Under the pieces are notes generated by a model that saw only the letters and a list, made by a program, of their open reading frames with translations, had not been told where the DNA came from and made no database searches. A stretch of 64,000 bases of DNA, from the NCBI RefSeq assembly GCF_002934065.1, contig NZ_CP018049.1:2912501-2976500 (forward strand), written 5' to 3'. Every line of letters begins with the position of its first letter. Positions within the stretch are counted from its first letter, which is position 1. Below are positions 36,908-46,141 of the stretch, piece after piece. The stretch comes from Pseudomonas orientalis (lineage in GTDB: Bacteria > Pseudomonadota > Gammaproteobacteria > Pseudomonadales > Pseudomonadaceae). The position numbers were made by a program, and so were the translations under genes.

Positions 36908-37734
36908 GATTTGCGGTAGATCCGTTCCTGTTTGACCAAGGGTTCGAATTGCTTGCTGTAGGCTGAAAAATCCAGGGTTTCCTTGCTGCCCAACACCAAG
37001 AAGCCGCGATGACACAGCGACTCATGAAACAACCCAAACGCCCTGTCTTGCAAGTTTTTATTGAAGTAAATCAGTACGTTGCGGCACGAAATTAATTGAG
37101 TTTCTGAGAATACACTGTCGGTAGCCAGGCTGTGGTCGGCGAACGTGACGTTCTCGCGCAAGGTCTTGTCGAAGATCGCATTATCGTAAGCTGCGGTGTA
37201 GTAGTCGGCAAATGAGCGTTGGCCGCCGGCCTGCTGATAGTTGGCGGTGTAGGCGCGCACGTTCTCCAGGGAGAAGATGCCCTGCTTGGCTTTGTCCAGC
37301 GAGGCCGGGTTGATGTCGGTGGCGTAGATGATGGTGCGCTCGAGCAAGCCTTCTTCGCGCAGCAGGATCGCCATTGAATAGACCTCCTCGCCGGTGCTGC
37401 AGCCGGCGATCCAGATCTTGATCGACGGGTAGGTCTTGAGCAACGGCACGACTTCCCGGCGAATCGCCAGAAAGTGCGACGGGTCGCGAAACATCTCGCT
37501 CACCGGGATGGTCAGGAACTGCAGCAATTGCATGAACGCCGCCGGGTCGTGCAGCACGCGCTCCTGCAGCGCGGAAATGGTCGCACAGTCGAACTGGCGC
37601 AAGGCATGGGCCACGCGCCGCTTGACCGACGCGCCGGAGTAATCGCGAAAGTCGTAGCTGTACTTGAGGTAAATCGCCTCGATCAACAGGCGCAGCTCAA
37701 TGTCGCTGCTTTTGTCCAAGAAACTTCGCTCCAC
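36904..37734 (-). CDS. CheR-type protein-glutamate methyltransferase
   Basis: A 276-residue SAM-dependent methyltransferase. The N-terminal helical domain (about 1-85) includes SGASVKRRVAHALRQF. The Rossmann domain begins IKIWIAGCSTGEEVYSMAI (about 104-122) and carries LISCRNVLIYFNK near 212-224, both hallmarks of CheR. The GTG at 37734 directly abuts the TAA of the upstream kinase gene, so translation may be coupled by reinitiation. No TPR tail is present. Confidence 0.9.
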   Translation of the reverse strand: MERSFLDKSSDIELRLLIEAIYLKYSYDFRDYSGASVKRRVAHALRQFDCATISALQERVLHDPAAFMQLLQFLTIPVSEMFRDPSHFLAIRREVVPLLKTYPSIKIWIAGCSTGEEVYSMAILLREEGLLERTIIYATDINPASLDKAKQGIFSLENVRAYTANYQQAGGQRSFADYYTAAYDNAIFDKTLRENVTFADHSLATDSVFSETQLISCRNVLIYFNKNLQDRAFGLFHESLCHRGFLVLGSKETLDFSAYSKQFEPLVKQERIYRKS

Positions 37735-40700
37735 TTAAATGCGTTCCATCTTGGGTAACCACACGCGAATCAACGAGAACAGACGGTCCAGATCAATCGG
37801 TTTGGCCAGGTAATCGTTGGAACCTGCCGCCAGGCAACGCTCCTGGTCATCTTTCATGGCCTTGGCGGTAACGGCAATGATCGGCAGCTTTTTCCAGCGC
37901 GGGTCCTGACGGATCAGCGCGGTCGCTTCGTAGCCATCCATCTCCGGCATCATCACGTCCATCAGCACCAGGTCGATATCATCGACCTCATTGAGCTTGT
38001 CGATGGCTTCACGGCCATTGCGCCCGATCACCACCACGGCGCCTTTATGCTCCAGGGCACTGGTCAGGGCAAAGATATTGCGCACATCGTCGTCCACCAG
38101 CAGGATCTTGCGCCCTTCGAACACCTTGTCACGGCTGCGCGCGGTCTTGAGCATCTTCTGGCGGTCATGGGACAGCTGGGATTCGACTTTGTGCAGAAAG
38201 AGTGTGACCTCATCGAGCAGGCGCTCCGGGGACCGCGCGCCCTTGATGATGATCGAGCGCGAATACTTGCGCAGCTCGGCTTCTTCGTCGCGTGTCAGGT
38301 TGCGCCCGGTATACACGATCACCGGCGGGAACGAGCAGATATCCTCGGTGGCCATGCGCTTGAGCAGCTCGTTACCGAGCATGTCCGGCAGCTTGAGGTC
38401 GATGATCATGCAGTCGTAGACGTTGGTGCGCAGCAGGTCCAGCGCCGCCTGGGCGTAGCCGACATCGGTGATTTCAATGTCATCGTCGCCGATCAGACGG
38501 GCGATGCTGTCACGTTGCAGGTCGTCGTCCTCCACCAGCAGTACCCGCTTGACCTTTTGCGTCAACTTGGCTTCCAGGCGCGCGAACACGTCCTTGAGCT
38601 CTTCACGGGTGGTGGGTTTGACCGCGTAACCGATGGCGCCCATGTGCATGGCGGCTTCGACGCGGTCTTCCACGGAGATCACATGCACCGGAATGTGCCG
38701 GGTATTGGCGTGCTCCTTCAGACGTTGCAGCACCGTCAAGCCGGAATGATCCGGCAGGCGCATGTCCAGCAGGATCGCGTCGGGGATGAATTCTTCGGCC
38801 AGGCTGTAGCCTTCGTCGGCACCGTGGGCGACCAGGCAGTTGTAGCCCAGTTCGTGGGCCAGGTCGAAGAGGATGCGCGCGAAATTCGGCTCATCTTCCA
38901 CCACCAGGATGGTGCGGGTGGTGAATGGCGCTTTGTCGCGGTCATCGGCAAAGCGCGGGATCGGTTCGGCATCGGCCGCCGGCAGCGACGCAACCTTGAC
39001 GGGCATCGGCGCCGGTACCGCCACGGCTTGGCGTGGGGCTTCGATCGGCGCGGCATCTTCGCCGCGTTCGACATACTGCTCCGGCAAAACCAGCGTGAAG
39101 ATGCTGCCCTTGCCCGGTTCGCTGGTTACGCTGATGTAGCCACCCAGCAAGGTTGCCAGGTCACGGGAAATGGACAGGCCCAGGCCGGTGCCGCCGTAAC
39201 GGCGATTGGTGGTGCCATCGGCCTGGCGGAAGGCTTCGAAGATGCTTTCCTGTTGGTCCTGGGCGATACCTATGCCTGAGTCGCGCACGGTAAAGGCGAT
39301 GCCCTCCCCCGGCGCCCGGGATACCGACAGGCTGACCTGGCCCTGTTCAGTGAACTTGATGGCGTTGGACAGCAGATTCTTGAGGATCTGCTCCAGACGC
39401 TGGCGGTCGGTGAACAGCAGGGTCGGTGAACCTGCCTGCACATCGATCTGGAAGCCCAGCTTGCGGTCCCTGGCCAGCGGTTCGAACATGCCGCGCAGGC
39501 CGTCCACCAGGCGCTCGACGCTGGAATTTTCCGGACGCACTTCTAACTTGCCGGCTTCTACCTTGGAAATGTCGAGAATGTCGTTGATCAGGTTGAGCAG
39601 GTCATTGCCGGCCGAATAGATCGACTCGGCAAACTTGACCTGTTCGGCACTGAGGTTTTCCTGGGGGTTCTCGGCCAGCAACTTGGCCAGGATCAGTGAG
39701 CTGTTAAGCGGCGTGCGAAGCTCGTGGGACATGTTGGCCAGGAATTCGGACTTGTACTTGCTGGAGCGTTGCAACTCATCGGCACGGTCTTCCAGTTCCA
39801 GCTGGACCCGGTTGAGTTCGACGTTCTTGCGGTCCATGGCGTCGCGCTGTTCGGCCAGGGTCTGGGTCTGTTCGGCCAGTTGCTCGTTGGTCTGCTCAAG
39901 CTCCGCCTGCTGGGTTTCCAGGTGCGCCTGGGACTCCTTGAGGATGCGTGACTGTTCCTCAAGCTCTTCGTTGGCGGTCTTGAGTTCTTCCTGCTGCACT
40001 TGCAGCTCTTCGTTGAGCTGCTGGGTCTCGGCGAGGACTTCCTGCAAACGCTGGCGATAACGCGCGGCTTCGATGGACGTACCGATATTGTCGGCGATCA
40101 GCTCCAGCAGCTCGACGTCGCGTTCTTCCAACGGGCGCAGGAAGCCCAGTTCGATCACGCCGTTGACGCGGTCGTCGTCGCTGGTCGGCACCACCAGTAC
40201 GCTGCGGGTGGTGCCCTCGCCCAGCCCCGAGCTGACCTTGAAGTAGTCCACCGGTACATCGTCCAGGCGGATCAGGCGATCGAGCTGGGCGGCCTGCCCT
40301 ACGATGCCTTCGTCGCTGTAGATCGACTGTTCCAGCTGCGCCTGTTCGCGGGAGAAGCCGTAGGTGGCGACCCGCCGCAGGCCACCGTGCTCTTCGCGCA
40401 CATACAACGCCCCCACGGCTGAGCCCATGTATTGAGCGAAGAACTGCAGGATGTTGCGGCCCAGCAGGTTCAAGGTCAGTTGGCCGAGCACCTGTTCGGC
40501 CAGTTCGGTTTGGCCATTGCGCAGCCAGGCCTGCTGCTCCAGGTGTTTGGCAATCTTCTTTTGCGACGCGAGGTTTGCGCTGTAACTGTTTGAAAGTTCG
40601 AGTAAATTCTTCCGACCGATATACGCGAGAACGCCGCTTAGCCCGAGCACAAACACCAGGTACAGCGTAACGCTGACCACTGTGGTGCGCGTGACCTCTT

Positions 40701-41232
40701 CGTTGCGGGTAATACGGAACTGCTGTTCCATCGTTACCGCGTCGTCATATTCCTTGCGAATCTCGTCGGTCAGGCGCTTGCCCCGGCCCGCCTTGACCGC
40801 GCCACGGTAATCGCCGCTGCTGCGCTGCAATTCAATCATCGACTGCGCGTACTTGTTCCATTCCACTTGCAGCGCTTCCAGGCGCTTGAGACGGTCGACC
40901 TGCTGCGGATTGTCGGCAACCAGTTCCTGCAAATTGCGCAGGTCGGCAATGATCCTTGGCTTGGCCACTTCATAGGGGTCGAGAAAATGCTCGTCGCCGG
41001 TGATCAGGAAACCGCGCATGCCGGTTTCCAGGTCGACCGTCAGTTTGGACGATTCATTGAGGTTGTTGAGCACCCGATCGGTGTGCTCCACCCACCGAAT
41101 CACCGACAGCAGGTAGGTGATCAGCACCACGAAAAACACCGCGCTGAGCACACCCACACCCAGTGGCAGGGCCACGTTACGGCTCAGGAGTTTGCGGAAG
41201 CTCTTTTCATCAACTGACGACGCGGGATTCAT
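37735..41232 (-). CDS. CHASE3-GAF hybrid sensor kinase with three receivers
   Basis: A 1165-residue inner-membrane kinase. Two membrane helices (about 22-44 and 185-207) flank a periplasmic CHASE3 domain (ETGMRGFLITGDEHFLDPY). Then come a GAF domain (about 245-400), a long Gln/Glu-rich coiled coil (about 405-495), and HisKA with NMSHELRTPLNSS near residue 500. The ATPase has LLSNAIKFTEQG and GTGLGLSISRDL. Three receivers follow near 770, 895 and 1040, with acceptor Asp in LLDMRLPDHSG, IIDLKLPDMLG and LMDVMMPEMDG. ATG at 41232 is preferred because AAGG is seven bases upstream of it. It is the lead gene of the minus-strand signalling operon. Confidence 0.92.
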   Translation of the reverse strand: MNPASSVDEKSFRKLLSRNVALPLGVGVLSAVFFVVLITYLLSVIRWVEHTDRVLNNLNESSKLTVDLETGMRGFLITGDEHFLDPYEVAKPRIIADLRNLQELVADNPQQVDRLKRLEALQVEWNKYAQSMIELQRSSGDYRGAVKAGRGKRLTDEIRKEYDDAVTMEQQFRITRNEEVTRTTVVSVTLYLVFVLGLSGVLAYIGRKNLLELSNSYSANLASQKKIAKHLEQQAWLRNGQTELAEQVLGQLTLNLLGRNILQFFAQYMGSAVGALYVREEHGGLRRVATYGFSREQAQLEQSIYSDEGIVGQAAQLDRLIRLDDVPVDYFKVSSGLGEGTTRSVLVVPTSDDDRVNGVIELGFLRPLEERDVELLELIADNIGTSIEAARYRQRLQEVLAETQQLNEELQVQQEELKTANEELEEQSRILKESQAHLETQQAELEQTNEQLAEQTQTLAEQRDAMDRKNVELNRVQLELEDRADELQRSSKYKSEFLANMSHELRTPLNSSLILAKLLAENPQENLSAEQVKFAESIYSAGNDLLNLINDILDISKVEAGKLEVRPENSSVERLVDGLRGMFEPLARDRKLGFQIDVQAGSPTLLFTDRQRLEQILKNLLSNAIKFTEQGQVSLSVSRAPGEGIAFTVRDSGIGIAQDQQESIFEAFRQADGTTNRRYGGTGLGLSISRDLATLLGGYISVTSEPGKGSIFTLVLPEQYVERGEDAAPIEAPRQAVAVPAPMPVKVASLPAADAEPIPRFADDRDKAPFTTRTILVVEDEPNFARILFDLAHELGYNCLVAHGADEGYSLAEEFIPDAILLDMRLPDHSGLTVLQRLKEHANTRHIPVHVISVEDRVEAAMHMGAIGYAVKPTTREELKDVFARLEAKLTQKVKRVLLVEDDDLQRDSIARLIGDDDIEITDVGYAQAALDLLRTNVYDCMIIDLKLPDMLGNELLKRMATEDICSFPPVIVYTGRNLTRDEEAELRKYSRSIIIKGARSPERLLDEVTLFLHKVESQLSHDRQKMLKTARSRDKVFEGRKILLVDDDVRNIFALTSALEHKGAVVVIGRNGREAIDKLNEVDDIDLVLMDVMMPEMDGYEATALIRQDPRWKKLPIIAVTAKAMKDDQERCLAAGSNDYLAKPIDLDRLFSLIRVWLPKMERI

Positions 41233-41469
41233 GGGCATGCCTTGGCCAAGTGCGGAAAAACCGGGAGTTTGCCCCAAAGTGACGATCAAGACCATTTTTC
41301 TGGGACGTTTTTGTACAGATTCCTACAGCAGAACAGGCTATTCTGCCTGGTCTTTTGTACTGCATTGTTTTAACGCCCTGGGAACTTGTGGATAGCCCGC
41401 GCTTACTCAAGTACAGGCCTGTCAGACTGGCCAGCGTTAAACACTCGTCTTTTTTTGGGAAAGCCTTCT

Positions 41470-41829
41470 ATGTCCGCAATTGTCTCCACCATCCTTGTTG
41501 TCGAAGACGACGCTATCGTGCGCATGCTGATCGTCGATGTGCTTGAGGAGTTGGAGTTCACGGTGCTTGAGGCTGCCGATGCTGCAGAGGCGCTCGAATT
41601 CGTCAAGGCCGAGGACACTCATATCGACCTGATGATGACGGATGTCGGCTTGCCGGACATGGACGGCAAGCAACTGGCAGCCCAAGTGCGCGAACTGCGC
41701 CCCACCCTGCCCATCCTGTTCGCCAGCGGTTATGCCGAGAACATCGATGTGCCCGCCGGTATGCAGGTGATTGGCAAGCCGTTCTCGATCGACCAATTGC
41801 GCGATAAAGTCAAATCGATGTTGCCCTGA
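41470..41829 (+). CDS. single-domain response regulator (receiver only)
   Basis: A 119-residue receiver with the acidic pocket VEDDAIV, D58 in LMMTDVGLPDMDG, and GKPFSIDQLRDKVK at the end. It closely resembles the C-terminal receiver of the kinase encoded at 27979-29649 and the receiver at 34665-35042, suggesting common ancestry and cross-talk. It is divergent from the large hybrid kinase across a 237-base gap that must hold both promoters. Confidence 0.9.
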   Translation: MSAIVSTILVVEDDAIVRMLIVDVLEELEFTVLEAADAAEALEFVKAEDTHIDLMMTDVGLPDMDGKQLAAQVRELRPTLPILFASGYAENIDVPAGMQVIGKPFSIDQLRDKVKSMLP

Positions 41830-41939
41830 ACATCCCGCGTTCTTTTGCAGGTTTTAACGTGACGTGCGGCAAAGAAAACAGGAAACTCAGCGCCTGCATT
41901 TCCTCGTCAGTCAAAAGATCTCTGGAAGGACGCTACAAC

Positions 41940-43340
41940 ATGATTGGACAACCTGCGCGCCTGGTGTTGGCGAGCCTTTCGATACTCCTGAGCAGCGGCG
42001 CCTGGGCCGACTTCACGGCGACTCCTGCCCAGGCCCGGGCCATTGCCAAGGAAGCCTACTTGTACGGCTATCCCGTGGTGGAGATGTACAAGACGCTCTA
42101 CACCCAGGCTGTGGACAAAGGCGGGGCCAATTTTAAGGCGCCGTTCAATCGCATCGGCAACACCGCGCAGGTCTTCACCCCCAAGGACACCGCGTTCACG
42201 ACCCCGAACTCGGACACGCCCTACTCCTTCGTCTGGATGGACCTGCGCAGGGAACCCCTGGTGCTGACCCTGCCCAAGGTCGAAGACAACCGTTACTACT
42301 CGGTGCAATTGCTCGACCTCTATACCCAGAACATCGCCTACCTGGGCACGCGCAGCACCGGCAACAACGGCGGTCACTACATGATCGCGGGGCCTGACTG
42401 GAAGGGTCAGCAGCCGGTCGACATCGACCGCGTGGTCTACAGCGAGAGCAATATCGCCTACGCCCTGTATCGCACACAGCTGTTCGATGAAAAAGACCTG
42501 GGCAGGGTCAAGCAAATCCAGAACGGCTATAAAGTGCAATCGCTGAGCAGCTACGTGAAGCAGGCGGCCCCGGCCAACGCGCCGAAAATCGAGTGGCCCA
42601 AGCCGATGGCGAACATGAGCGACAGCCCGCAGCTGTTCCGCTACCTGAACTTCATGCTGGCTTTTGCCGCGCCCCAGGACAGTGAAAAAGACCTGCTGGC
42701 ACGCTTCGCCACCATCGGCATCGCCCCCGGCGCGCCTTTCAAGCTGAACCAACTGAGCGCCGAACAGCGCAAAGCATTGGAAGACGGGATTGCCGATGCC
42801 AAGGCTGAGTTCGCCACCTTCAAGAAAGACAAGATCGATACCCATCAAGTCCCCAGCGGCGAGTTGTACGGCAGCCGTGACCGCCTGAAAAACAATTACT
42901 TCTACCGTTATGCTGGCGCCAACCTGGGTATGTTCGGCAACTCCACCGACGAAGCCGCTTACTTCACCTGGTTCGATGATAGCGAAGGCAAACCGGCCAA
43001 CGGCGCACGCCGCAGCTACACCGTCCATTTTGCCAAGGACCAACTGCCGCCGGCCGATGCGTTCTGGTCGCTGACAATGTACGACGCCAAGACCAAATTG
43101 CTGGTGCCAAACCACAAGAAACGTTACCTGATCAACTCACGCATGCTGCCCGGTCTCAAGCTGGACGCCGACGGTGGCCTGACCCTGGCCCTGCAGCATC
43201 ATGAGCCCCCGAAGGCCGAACAGAGCAACTGGCTGCCCGCCCCGACCGGGCCGTTCTTCGCAGTGCTGCGTATTTACCTGCCCAAGCCCGAAGTCACCAG
43301 TGGCCAATGGAAGTTGCCGCCGCTGACACCGCTCAAGTGA
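41940..43340 (+). CDS. secreted DUF1254/DUF1214 protein
   Basis: A 466-residue protein with a clear signal peptide (MIGQPARLVLASLSILL, cleavage probably after the Ala of AWADF). The N-terminal DUF1254 part starts at AKEAYLYGYPVVEMYKTLY. The C-terminal DUF1214 part includes SYTVHFAKDQLPPADAFWS and LTMYDAKTKLLVPN. These proteins are common and mostly periplasmic, but their biochemical role is not established. The ATG at 41940 follows AAGGACGCTACAAC. A weak hairpin lies after the gene, before a convergent lipoprotein gene. Confidence 0.88.
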   Translation: MIGQPARLVLASLSILLSSGAWADFTATPAQARAIAKEAYLYGYPVVEMYKTLYTQAVDKGGANFKAPFNRIGNTAQVFTPKDTAFTTPNSDTPYSFVWMDLRREPLVLTLPKVEDNRYYSVQLLDLYTQNIAYLGTRSTGNNGGHYMIAGPDWKGQQPVDIDRVVYSESNIAYALYRTQLFDEKDLGRVKQIQNGYKVQSLSSYVKQAAPANAPKIEWPKPMANMSDSPQLFRYLNFMLAFAAPQDSEKDLLARFATIGIAPGAPFKLNQLSAEQRKALEDGIADAKAEFATFKKDKIDTHQVPSGELYGSRDRLKNNYFYRYAGANLGMFGNSTDEAAYFTWFDDSEGKPANGARRSYTVHFAKDQLPPADAFWSLTMYDAKTKLLVPNHKKRYLINSRMLPGLKLDADGGLTLALQHHEPPKAEQSNWLPAPTGPFFAVLRIYLPKPEVTSGQWKLPPLTPLK

Positions 43341-43345
43341 ATGCA

Positions 43346-43378
43346 CGGCGGGCAGCGATTCACCTATGCAGCCCGCCG
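43346..43378. terminator. possible hairpin terminator between convergent genes
   Basis: CGGCGGGC (43346-43353) pairs with GCCCGCCG (43371-43378) around 17 bases, just past the stop of the DUF1254 gene. There is no U tract, so the call is tentative. Confidence 0.4.
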
Positions 43379-43395
43379 CGCCATACGCGTCAGTA

Positions 43396-44064
43396 CTATT
43401 TAAGCTTCAGATAAGACTGATGCAGGTCGGACGCCCATCCATCGATAACACTTTTCACATCGTCAGCCTTCATCACTTGAGTGTCGTTCTCCAACGGCTT
43501 TCCAGTGCCTTTGCGCACCACTTGGGCAATCACTTTGCCGCTGGCGCCATCGAGGAACTGCGCCTCCGTGCCCAGGGAGGTTTCCTGGTCACGAATCCCG
43601 GTGCCGGTGCTCACCGCCGCAGCGACCAACGCCACAGGAATGAATTCATAAGGCTTGAGGCCTTCTGTTTTGCTGCTGACAGCCGTAATCGCCGCGCGCA
43701 CCACAATCACGCCTGGGCCGGGGCCATTGGCCAGCGGCAGTGAACCGGCCAGTTCACGCTTGAGCGCCTGGTTGTAATAGTCGCTGATGCCGCGCAAGGT
43801 GCTGTTAGGAATGCGGGGGGTGGCTTGAGGCTTGGGATAGAACTGCGTGGGCTCGATGTACATCGAGTTGTAGCGACTCAGGTCCAATGTGGGATCGACC
43901 CAGCGCATCACCTCGGCTCCGGAGGGCGACTTGGCTTGTTTGAGCCGGCTGTAGTCCGACAGAAAGCCCGAATATTCGTCCGGTTGGGTGACCTTGCTGG
44001 CACAACCCGCCATGCCGATCGAGGCAATGCACAGCGCGCTGACCATTAACCTTAGGTTCATCAT
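43396..44064 (-). CDS. DUF3313-type lipoprotein
   Basis: A 222-residue predicted lipoprotein. The signal segment MNLRLMVSALCIASIGMAGC ends with the lipidated Cys, followed by ASKVTQPDEYSGFL. The body matches DUF3313: SDYSRLKQ near the start and VVRAAITAVSS in the centre, with a short Gly-rich membrane-like segment (EFIPVALVAAAVSTGTGI). Two ATGs are adjacent (44064 and 44061), with GGGGAG upstream; the first is used. Function unknown. Confidence 0.82.
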   Translation of the reverse strand: MMNLRLMVSALCIASIGMAGCASKVTQPDEYSGFLSDYSRLKQAKSPSGAEVMRWVDPTLDLSRYNSMYIEPTQFYPKPQATPRIPNSTLRGISDYYNQALKRELAGSLPLANGPGPGVIVVRAAITAVSSKTEGLKPYEFIPVALVAAAVSTGTGIRDQETSLGTEAQFLDGASGKVIAQVVRKGTGKPLENDTQVMKADDVKSVIDGWASDLHQSYLKLK

Positions 44065-44143
44065 TGAAGCTCCCCGTCGATAGATTGAGCTGTAGGTATA
44101 GCCAATCTGGCACAACGGGGCCGGTTATTTCAGCGAACGGTCC

Positions 44144-44638
44144 TCAGCCGCGTTCGCGGGGGATCAGGCTCTGCAACTGCGCCGCCAGGAAATTGGCGTC
44201 GAAGCCGAAGGTATCCGGGTCCTTGAGGCCATTGGTTTTCTTCCAGAGCCAATCATTTTTATCCCCAGGCAGTACCAGCGAGACGCTGCCGTGCCGGGCC
44301 GCGGTCAAGCCCATTACCGCCACGCGGATATACCCGTCCGTCCCCATCACCTCCGGCACGAACTCCACGCTTTTACCCGTGATCAGCACGTTCAACTTCT
44401 CGGTTTTGAAGGTCGATGTTTCCACTGGAACGCTCGGCCCGCTGGCGACATAGGCTTCACGACGCACCTCCAGCAAACCGGCGCTCTTGACCGGTTCCAG
44501 CCACTGTTCGATGTGCTCGAACAACTCGCCAAGCTTGTGTGCCCAACGCGCCGACTGTGTATCGAATTGCTGCTTTTTATGCGCCTCGCTCTCGGCGTAA
44601 CGACGAAGCATCTCGCCCAGTTGCTGTACATCGTCCAT
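44144..44638 (-). CDS. protein of unknown function (164 aa)
   Basis: A soluble protein starting MDDVQQLGEMLRRYAESEAH. The N-terminal 60 residues are strongly helical and charged, possibly a coiled coil. The rest is mixed alpha/beta, with an aromatic patch (KNDWLWKKTNGL) near the end. There is no signal, membrane helix or catalytic motif. The ATG at 44638 after CAAGGAAATCCGCA is preferred to one 14 codons upstream. It lies on the same strand as the terpenoid operon, 123 bases downstream of idi, so co-transcription is possible but unproven. Confidence 0.65.
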   Translation of the reverse strand: MDDVQQLGEMLRRYAESEAHKKQQFDTQSARWAHKLGELFEHIEQWLEPVKSAGLLEVRREAYVASGPSVPVETSTFKTEKLNVLITGKSVEFVPEVMGTDGYIRVAVMGLTAARHGSVSLVLPGDKNDWLWKKTNGLKDPDTFGFDANFLAAQLQSLIPRERG

Positions 44639-44761
44639 TGCGGATTTCCTTGAGTGAGCCAGGTTGCGAAACCCGATCATGGCAGATGCAGCGCCAAGGC
44701 GTACGGGCTAAAGGTCATTGTGCTCGGCTCGCCAACGAGGCTGCTGTCGGCTACAGGCAGG

Positions 44762-45304
44762 TCACCTCGGGCCTGAGGGAGTATCGAACGAAGGATGTTG
44801 CGCCAGAAGACGATGCCACTGCATCCGAAACCAGGGGGTCAATTGCGCCTGCGGATCAGCCAGCCAGGCTGATATTTCATCCCGGGTCAGCCATTGGATG
44901 TCGCTGACTTCGTCAGGCTCGGGTGAAACCACCGTGTCAGACCGGGCAACCAGCACATGGCATAACTCGTGCTCCGCGCCAATCGAACCAAAGCTGGCGT
45001 GATACTCGAAACTGTACAGCGCGCGGCAGCAAGCCCTGACGCCCAACTCTTCGCGCAAACGGCGCGACGCGGCATCCGGGATCGATTCGCCAGGTGCCGG
45101 ATGACTGCAGCAGGCATTCGACCAGAAACCGGGCCACAGCATTTTGCCTGCCGCACGACGCTGAAGCAGATGACGCCCTTGACTGTCGATCAAATGCACC
45201 GAAAAGGCACGATGAAGCCGGCCCATTCCCAGATGGGCATCACGTTTGTCGTACACCCCCACTTGTATATCTTGCGCATCGACTAAGACGACCTCAGTGG
45301 CCAT
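44762..45304 (-). CDS. idi: isopentenyl-diphosphate delta-isomerase, type I
   Basis: A 180-residue Nudix-fold enzyme interconverting isopentenyl and dimethylallyl diphosphate. Motifs include HRAFSVHLIDSQGRHLLQRR, the active-site Cys region FWSNACCSHPAPGES (about 61-75), the Nudix-like ASRRLREELGV and the Glu motif EHELCHVLVARSD. Pseudomonads make both C5 units by the MEP pathway, so an isomerase is dispensable for growth. Its place 39 bases behind a methyltransferase and the cyclase-P450 gene indicates dedicated supply of starter units for a secondary terpenoid. AAGGAA precedes the ATG. Confidence 0.93.
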   Translation of the reverse strand: MATEVVLVDAQDIQVGVYDKRDAHLGMGRLHRAFSVHLIDSQGRHLLQRRAAGKMLWPGFWSNACCSHPAPGESIPDAASRRLREELGVRACCRALYSFEYHASFGSIGAEHELCHVLVARSDTVVSPEPDEVSDIQWLTRDEISAWLADPQAQLTPWFRMQWHRLLAQHPSFDTPSGPR

Positions 45305-45343
45305 TCTATATTCCTTGGTGGTATGCGAAGGCGGCGCCCCAGG

Positions 45344-46141
45344 TTAGAGGACTTGCCCCCACGCGCTGATGAAGGTCAAGGCAGGCTCGCTGAACGCGGG
45401 ATCGGCACGTAGAGTTGCCATGGCATCCAGGTCGCCCTGTTCGAGCAGCCCGAGCTTGAGCAACGCAGGCCCGGCTTGTGCGGTGGTTACGGCCCAGAAG
45501 GTATCGGCGGGACTGTTATCGCCGATACAGCCTTCAAGCATGCGATGCCTCACGTTGGCCAGGCCCCGATCACGTAGCCGGGCCGGGAGCTGGGTGGCCC
45601 AGAGCATGTCGGACCCTATGGACTGCTCCAGGAGAGTGACCCCGGCTTGGGCCAATTTGCGAAACAATGGGTTGGCGGTTTTCAGGCTCGGTTCCAGGCT
45701 CACGTCCTCGATCACCAGCCAGCCACCCGGGCGCAGCCAGGTGATGGCCCGCGCCAGCAGGTCTTCGCGCTCGGTGAGGTGACACAGAAGCGCACGGGCA
45801 TGCACCACGTCAAAGGAGGCCGCCGGGAAGTCATCGGTCGCGGCGTTATGGGCAAGCACCCGAATGCCGGGAATATCGGCGAGGAATCGGATGTCGATGT
45901 CCGTGGCGGTGACGCTCGCTTCGGGATATCGCCGGCTCAGCCAGGCGGCAAGCGATCCGGCCCCGGCGCCGAGATCGAGGATGACCGGATTGTCCGGTAG
46001 ATCCAATTGATCGAAAACCGCCTGGCTCAACGGGTCAAACGCACGCTCCAGGGTGCGCAGCCGTGCCAACTGGCCAGCATGCTGGTCCGCGAGGTAGCTG
46101 CTGGTGTAGCCGGGCTTGTCGGAATCGACGGTGGTGGTCAC
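45344..46141 (-). CDS. SAM-dependent methyltransferase of the terpenoid cluster
   Basis: A 265-residue class I methyltransferase. The SAM-binding loop is VILDLGAGAGSLAAWLSRR (about 53-71), with the acidic residue in VTATDIDIRFL and the post-motif FDVVHARALLCHL and WLRPGGWLVIED. The style resembles actinobacterial small-molecule methyltransferases. It starts with GTG at 46141, whose bases overlap the TGA of the cyclase-P450 gene (GTGA), so the two are translationally coupled. The methyl acceptor is unknown. It could be a prenyl diphosphate, as in sodorifen-type pathways, or a hydroxyl or carboxyl group made by the P450. Confidence 0.85.
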   Translation of the reverse strand: MTTTVDSDKPGYTSSYLADQHAGQLARLRTLERAFDPLSQAVFDQLDLPDNPVILDLGAGAGSLAAWLSRRYPEASVTATDIDIRFLADIPGIRVLAHNAATDDFPAASFDVVHARALLCHLTEREDLLARAITWLRPGGWLVIEDVSLEPSLKTANPLFRKLAQAGVTLLEQSIGSDMLWATQLPARLRDRGLANVRHRMLEGCIGDNSPADTFWAVTTAQAGPALLKLGLLEQGDLDAMATLRADPAFSEPALTFISAWGQVL

